Assembly: GCA_027459675.1 (NCBI GenBank)
Contig: DAIDHO010000003.1
Coordinates: 29,309 to 93,308 of the forward strand
DNA length: 64,000 nt
Direction: 5' to 3'
From: Parachlamydiales bacterium
GTDB taxonomy: Bacteria; Chlamydiota; Chlamydiia; Chlamydiales; Rhabdochlamydiaceae
Each line of letters opens with the position of its first letter. Positions within the stretch are counted from its first letter, which is position 1. Positions 60,700 through 64,000 of this stretch are shown here, piece by piece. A program made the translations under genes and the position numbers. The notes beneath the pieces are model-generated. The model did no database searches. It saw nothing but the letters and a program-made list of their open reading frames with translations, and had not been told where the DNA came from.

Positions 60700-60724
60700 A
60701 GACCTCTCGCTTAAGCTAAAGTTT
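60700..60724 (-). repeat. Dispersed repeat family copy 4 (minus strand, overlaps trmB stop)
   Basis: reverse complement gaaactttagcttaagcgagaggtc. Confidence 0.7.
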
Positions 60725-61397
60725 CGTCGCTTTTATGAAATTGGAAATACCGAATTTCACGACCCTTTTTTCTCCAAAGCGATTCAAAATAAGAGGTGCC
60801 GTAACTCTCCCATTCTGTGATGTAGTAAGGGGGCTGAAAAAAGGGTTTCCACGCTCTGCTAGCAAGCACTAATTCTGTCAGCTGATGACTATAGAAAGGG
60901 TCATCGGTTACAACCGTAAAGAAAGAGCCATTTTTGGTCGTCCGGGTTAACTCTTTTATAAAAGAAGATTGAAAAAGTCTATTTTTGGCATGTTTTTCTT
61001 TAGGCCACGGGTCGGGAAAATTCACATAAACTCCATCCACCCGATGATCTTTAAGATAGTCGCGAATAAAGATTTGTGCATCACCACAGACAATAAAAAG
61101 GTTATCGATATGCCGTTTTGTCTTCTTAAGCCAGATTTTCTGCACCCGCTCAAATCGCCACTCTACCGCCACCCAATTTTGTGACTTATTTTGGGCTGCT
61201 TTTTCTGCAATCCATGTCCCGTTGCCTGTACAATACTCTATAATTACAGAATGATTATTTCCAAAAAGTGTCTCCCATGAAGGGAAGGCCCATTCTGTGT
61301 GTTTGTCATAGTAGTCAGGGATAAAAAGCACCCCTTCGTGGATAGCAGGCTGGCGCTCTTCCCATGTATAGGGAAATTTTAAATTTTTAGATTGCAT
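60711..61397 (-). CDS. trmB: tRNA (guanine-N7)-methyltransferase
   Basis: VIIEYCTGNGTWIAEKA, VYVNFPDPWPKEKHAKNRLF. Confidence 0.94.
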   Translation of the reverse strand: MQSKNLKFPYTWEERQPAIHEGVLFIPDYYDKHTEWAFPSWETLFGNNHSVIIEYCTGNGTWIAEKAAQNKSQNWVAVEWRFERVQKIWLKKTKRHIDNLFIVCGDAQIFIRDYLKDHRVDGVYVNFPDPWPKEKHAKNRLFQSSFIKELTRTTKNGSFFTVVTDDPFYSHQLTELVLASRAWKPFFQPPYYITEWESYGTSYFESLWRKKGREIRYFQFHKSDETLA

Positions 61398-61507
61398 ACA
61401 GAAAGCATTATAGGAAAATTATACCGCTGGATCAATAATGAAGTTGACGAAGATCGAGACCGCTTGATATGTTGAAACTTAATTTAATTTAACTGAAAGG
61501 AATTGCA

Positions 61508-62494
61508 ATGAAGAAAATATGGCTTTTGACTACATGTTGCTCCTTAATGGTTGCTGAGATGCTAGGTGAAGGCTCTTCGAGTCTAGAAACTCTTGAAACT
61601 TTATCGGATGAAATTGTTATCCCACCGACCTCTCCTTTACAGTCGGATTCCACCGATTATCTGGAAGAAGACTTATCTAATAAAAAAGTAGAACTCCCTC
61701 CCCCTACCCTCGTAGAGAACGAGGTGGAGAACGAGATTTTCGTCCCCTTTGAACCTACTTCTGCACCCAATTCCCCACTTACCCTCCCTTCTATTACTCA
61801 GCCGCTTGAGACAAAGTCAGAAGCTAATGTAACAAGTGTGGTAAAAAAAAGTCAGGAAACGGAAGAAAAAAGCAAGCCTACCGGCATCACTATCGATTTA
61901 GGGCAAGTTTTTGCAGGCTCTCCTACCATCTATTCAGTCTTGCTCCTCCTCTCTATTGTTACGGTAGGCATCTGGATTTATGCCCTCCTCAGCCTTCGTA
62001 ATAGCCAGCTTTTACCCACCGAAGTGTGCAAAGAACTTAGAAACCAACTGGATGCTCGGAGTTATGAGACCGCCCTTAGCACCTGTAAAAACCATCCATC
62101 TCTCCTATTTGGAATGGTTGCCACTGCAATTAAAAATAAACATCAAGGGTCTGCAACAATGCTCGAAATGATGAAAGCGGAAGGGCGTCGGCTCAGTATT
62201 TCGTATTGGCAAAAGATCAATCTCTTAAATGACATTGCCATCATTGCTCCGATGCTAGGGCTTTTAGGAACGGTTCTTGGGATGTTTTATGCTTTCTACG
62301 ACTTGAATCGTTCAGCAGAAAGTATTTCAGCCCTTTTCGATGGCCTTGGTATCTCTGTCGGAACCACTGTCGCGGGACTTGTCGTAGCGATGTTAGCACT
62401 GACTTTCCATGCTATGACAAAGTATCTGCTTATGCAACAACTGACACTCATCGAAGCTCAGGCCGAGGAAATTGTCCAAACAATCAAGGAGTAA
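61508..62494 (+). CDS. exbB: MotA/TolQ/ExbB proton channel family protein with N-terminal extension
   Basis: LNDIAIIAPMLGLLGTVLGMFYAFYDLN...LGISVGTTVAGLVVAMLALTFHAM; N-terminal signal-like plus Pro/Glu-rich region. Confidence 0.9.
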   Translation: MKKIWLLTTCCSLMVAEMLGEGSSSLETLETLSDEIVIPPTSPLQSDSTDYLEEDLSNKKVELPPPTLVENEVENEIFVPFEPTSAPNSPLTLPSITQPLETKSEANVTSVVKKSQETEEKSKPTGITIDLGQVFAGSPTIYSVLLLLSIVTVGIWIYALLSLRNSQLLPTEVCKELRNQLDARSYETALSTCKNHPSLLFGMVATAIKNKHQGSATMLEMMKAEGRRLSISYWQKINLLNDIAIIAPMLGLLGTVLGMFYAFYDLNRSAESISALFDGLGISVGTTVAGLVVAMLALTFHAMTKYLLMQQLTLIEAQAEEIVQTIKE

Positions 62495-62497
62495 TTC

Positions 62498-62965
62498 ATG
62501 AGTCTTATTCCGGATGAGGAACTCAAAAAAGCCGCTTCCTTAAATTGGGCTCCGATCGTCGATTTTCTTTTTGTCGTTGTAGCGATTTTTGCCACAATGA
62601 CTATCACCCATGCAGCCCTTTATGATACCCAAGTCAACCTGGTGAAGATTAAAGTTCCAACCCCATCGAGCGCCGCCCCTCCCCAGCAACCTTTTGTCAT
62701 AAACATTGGTATTACCCAGGATGGCAAGTATAAATGGATCACAGAAGTCAATGAATTCTTTATGGAATCCCCTTTAAGTATTCAACAAGAACTTCAAAAA
62801 CAGCAACAAATAGGTCTTCTCTCAACCGACGCTGAACAGATAAAAATCTTGCTCCATATCGATAAAAATGCCCAATGGGATCCTATCGCTCAAATCATTT
62901 TTGCCCTTCATGAGCAAGGATTTTCTGTCCATCCTGTCTATGACCCTACAGGAGAGAAACAATAG
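62498..62965 (+). CDS. exbD: ExbD/TolR-family biopolymer transport protein
   Basis: APIVDFLFVVVAIFATMTITHAA TM with Asp; directly downstream of exbB. Confidence 0.85.
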   Translation: MSLIPDEELKKAASLNWAPIVDFLFVVVAIFATMTITHAALYDTQVNLVKIKVPTPSSAAPPQQPFVINIGITQDGKYKWITEVNEFFMESPLSIQQELQKQQQIGLLSTDAEQIKILLHIDKNAQWDPIAQIIFALHEQGFSVHPVYDPTGEKQ

Positions 62966-63071
62966 ACATGCCATAATTGCGTATTAATAAAAGGGATTGC
63001 TCCTTAAACGGAGTAGTATAAACTCTCCACTATAAATTACTCGTAAAGAGCACTAAAACAGGAGCAAGCCC

Positions 63072-63185
63072 ATGAAACATTGTATTGGACTAGACGCATC
63101 AATGAAAAGAATTTTTATCCGGGCGATCAACGAACAAGGAAAGATCGTTCGTGAAGGGTCAGAGACAACAAACCCTCATCTTTAA
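63072..63185 (+). pseudogene. IS110-family transposase N-terminal remnant (37 aa)
   Basis: MKHCIGLDASMKRIFIRAINEQGKIVREGSETTNPHL* matches the IS110 DEDD N-terminus pattern (GxDxS...EGKIVREG). Confidence 0.75.
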
Positions 63186-63189
63186 ATTT

Positions 63190-63438
63190 TTATTTAAAAT
63201 CAATTGCTAATTCACTTAGCAAAATTATAAAACACAGGGCATTATAAAAACTATGAGATAGAACTGCTAAACCTAAATTATGCACAGCTTTTAATGTGAA
63301 GCTATTGGCCCCCCCTGCGACATATGCAAAAATTAATCCCATTGCTGTAAGTGCAAGGGCTCGACCTGCATTATCTTGATCCGTATCTGCTTTTGATTTT
63401 TCATGAGAAAAAGCAAAAATAAGAGAGGATGCAACCAT
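63190..63438 (-). CDS. Short membrane ORF resembling the C-terminal half of a CPBP-type intramembrane protease (truncated)
   Basis: SSLIFAFSHEKSK (FxxxH-like) and VLSHSFYNALCFI (HxxxN-like); 82 aa. Confidence 0.4.
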   Translation of the reverse strand: MVASSLIFAFSHEKSKADTDQDNAGRALALTAMGLIFAYVAGGANSFTLKAVHNLGLAVLSHSFYNALCFIILLSELAIDFK

Positions 63439-63474
63439 ATAACCCTAACTCCGCCGCTCTTCACGTAATATTTT

Positions 63475-63516
63475 GCCAATAACATCAAGAGGTTCTTGAT
63501 GTTATTGGCTTTTTTT
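63475..63516. terminator. Strong intrinsic-terminator hairpin
   Basis: GCCAATAACATCAAGA-GGT-TCTTGATGTTATTGGC (16-bp perfect stem) followed by T7. Confidence 0.85.
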
Positions 63517-63525
63517 GCATAATTT

Positions 63526-63547
63526 ATATTACGTGATCACGTAATAT
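63526..63547. repeat. 22-bp perfect palindrome ATATTACGTGATCACGTAATAT, probable IS end/operator
   Basis: Perfect inverted repeat; TCACGTAATAT also occurs at 63461-63471. Confidence 0.8.
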
Positions 63548-63556
63548 GGATGGATA

Positions 63557-64000
63557 ATGGGAATAACTCGAAGGGTGCACCCAGATTGGGCGTTGAAGCA
63601 AAAAAGGCCAGGGACAGAGCTTCGGTATATTCGAGGCATTTATTACCTGTACGGCGTTTCCAGCAAATGGAATAAGGACAAAAAGCGTGCGCAAAAAGTG
63701 ACAGGGAAAATCCTTGGAAGAGTCACTGAAAATGGATTTATTGAGTCGGCTCGCAGACAGATTATCGATGGAAAATCTAAAGTTGAAAACGCAACAGGGC
63801 TTACCATCAAAGCTATTTCCACCAAGAGCGCTGGCGTTGGATGCTTTCTAGAGCCGTTGCTATCTGACATTTTAGCAGCACTCAGAAAACACTTTGATGG
63901 GGACGCGGACGCCATTTACTGCGCTAGTTTAATGCGATTGGCACACCAGACTTCGTTGAAGAACATGAACGTCCATTTACAGGAAAATTTTCTCTCAGAG
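63557..64000 (+). mobile_element. IS4/IS1634-like transposase, 3'-truncated by window end
   Basis: Open frame MGITRRVHPDWALKQKRPGTELRYIRGIYYLYGVSSKWNKDKKRAQKVTGKILGRVTENGFIESARRQI... to base 64000; not in ORF track because no stop in window. Confidence 0.75.

Overview
This 64-kb window looks like a chromosomal segment of a Chlamydiota bacterium, probably from the environmental/Parachlamydiales lineage. That call rests on inference from gene content and order: rnhC-rodZ, waaA-leuS, smpB-dnaN-recF, exbB-exbD, a Pkn1-type kinase fused to an FGE/sulfatase-modifying domain, an ATP/ADP-translocase-family carrier, and class I aldolase. Most of the window is ordinary core metabolism and transport: gatCAB, oppBCDF, rimO, rlmI, cydAB, pgi, trmB, malic enzyme and an RND efflux operon. 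There are three tRNA genes: two adjacent CAT-anticodon tRNAs on the minus strand and one Pro(TGG) on the plus strand. The accessory signals I consider worth follow-up are: (1) a candidate inclusion-membrane (Inc-like) protein at the left edge; (2) a C8A9 homopolymer tract in a small secreted acidic protein (possible phase variation); (3) a Pkn1-like kinase whose catalytic-loop HRD is HRS; (4) two autotransporters of different architecture within 10 kb, one with near-identical 81-bp tandem repeats; (5) a dual-specificity phosphatase next to one of them; (6) a dispersed repeat family with core CTTTAGCTTAAGC, in four copies at gene ends or intergenic; (7) a mobile-element scar at the right end, containing an IS110 N-terminal remnant with a foldable upstream non-coding region, a truncated CPBP-like ORF, and a 76-bp inverted-repeat/terminator module abutting a 5'-complete transposase that runs off the window and is absent from the ORF track. 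I found no CRISPR array, rRNA operon or clear-cut new defence system. All functional calls are by reading motifs; no database search was possible.
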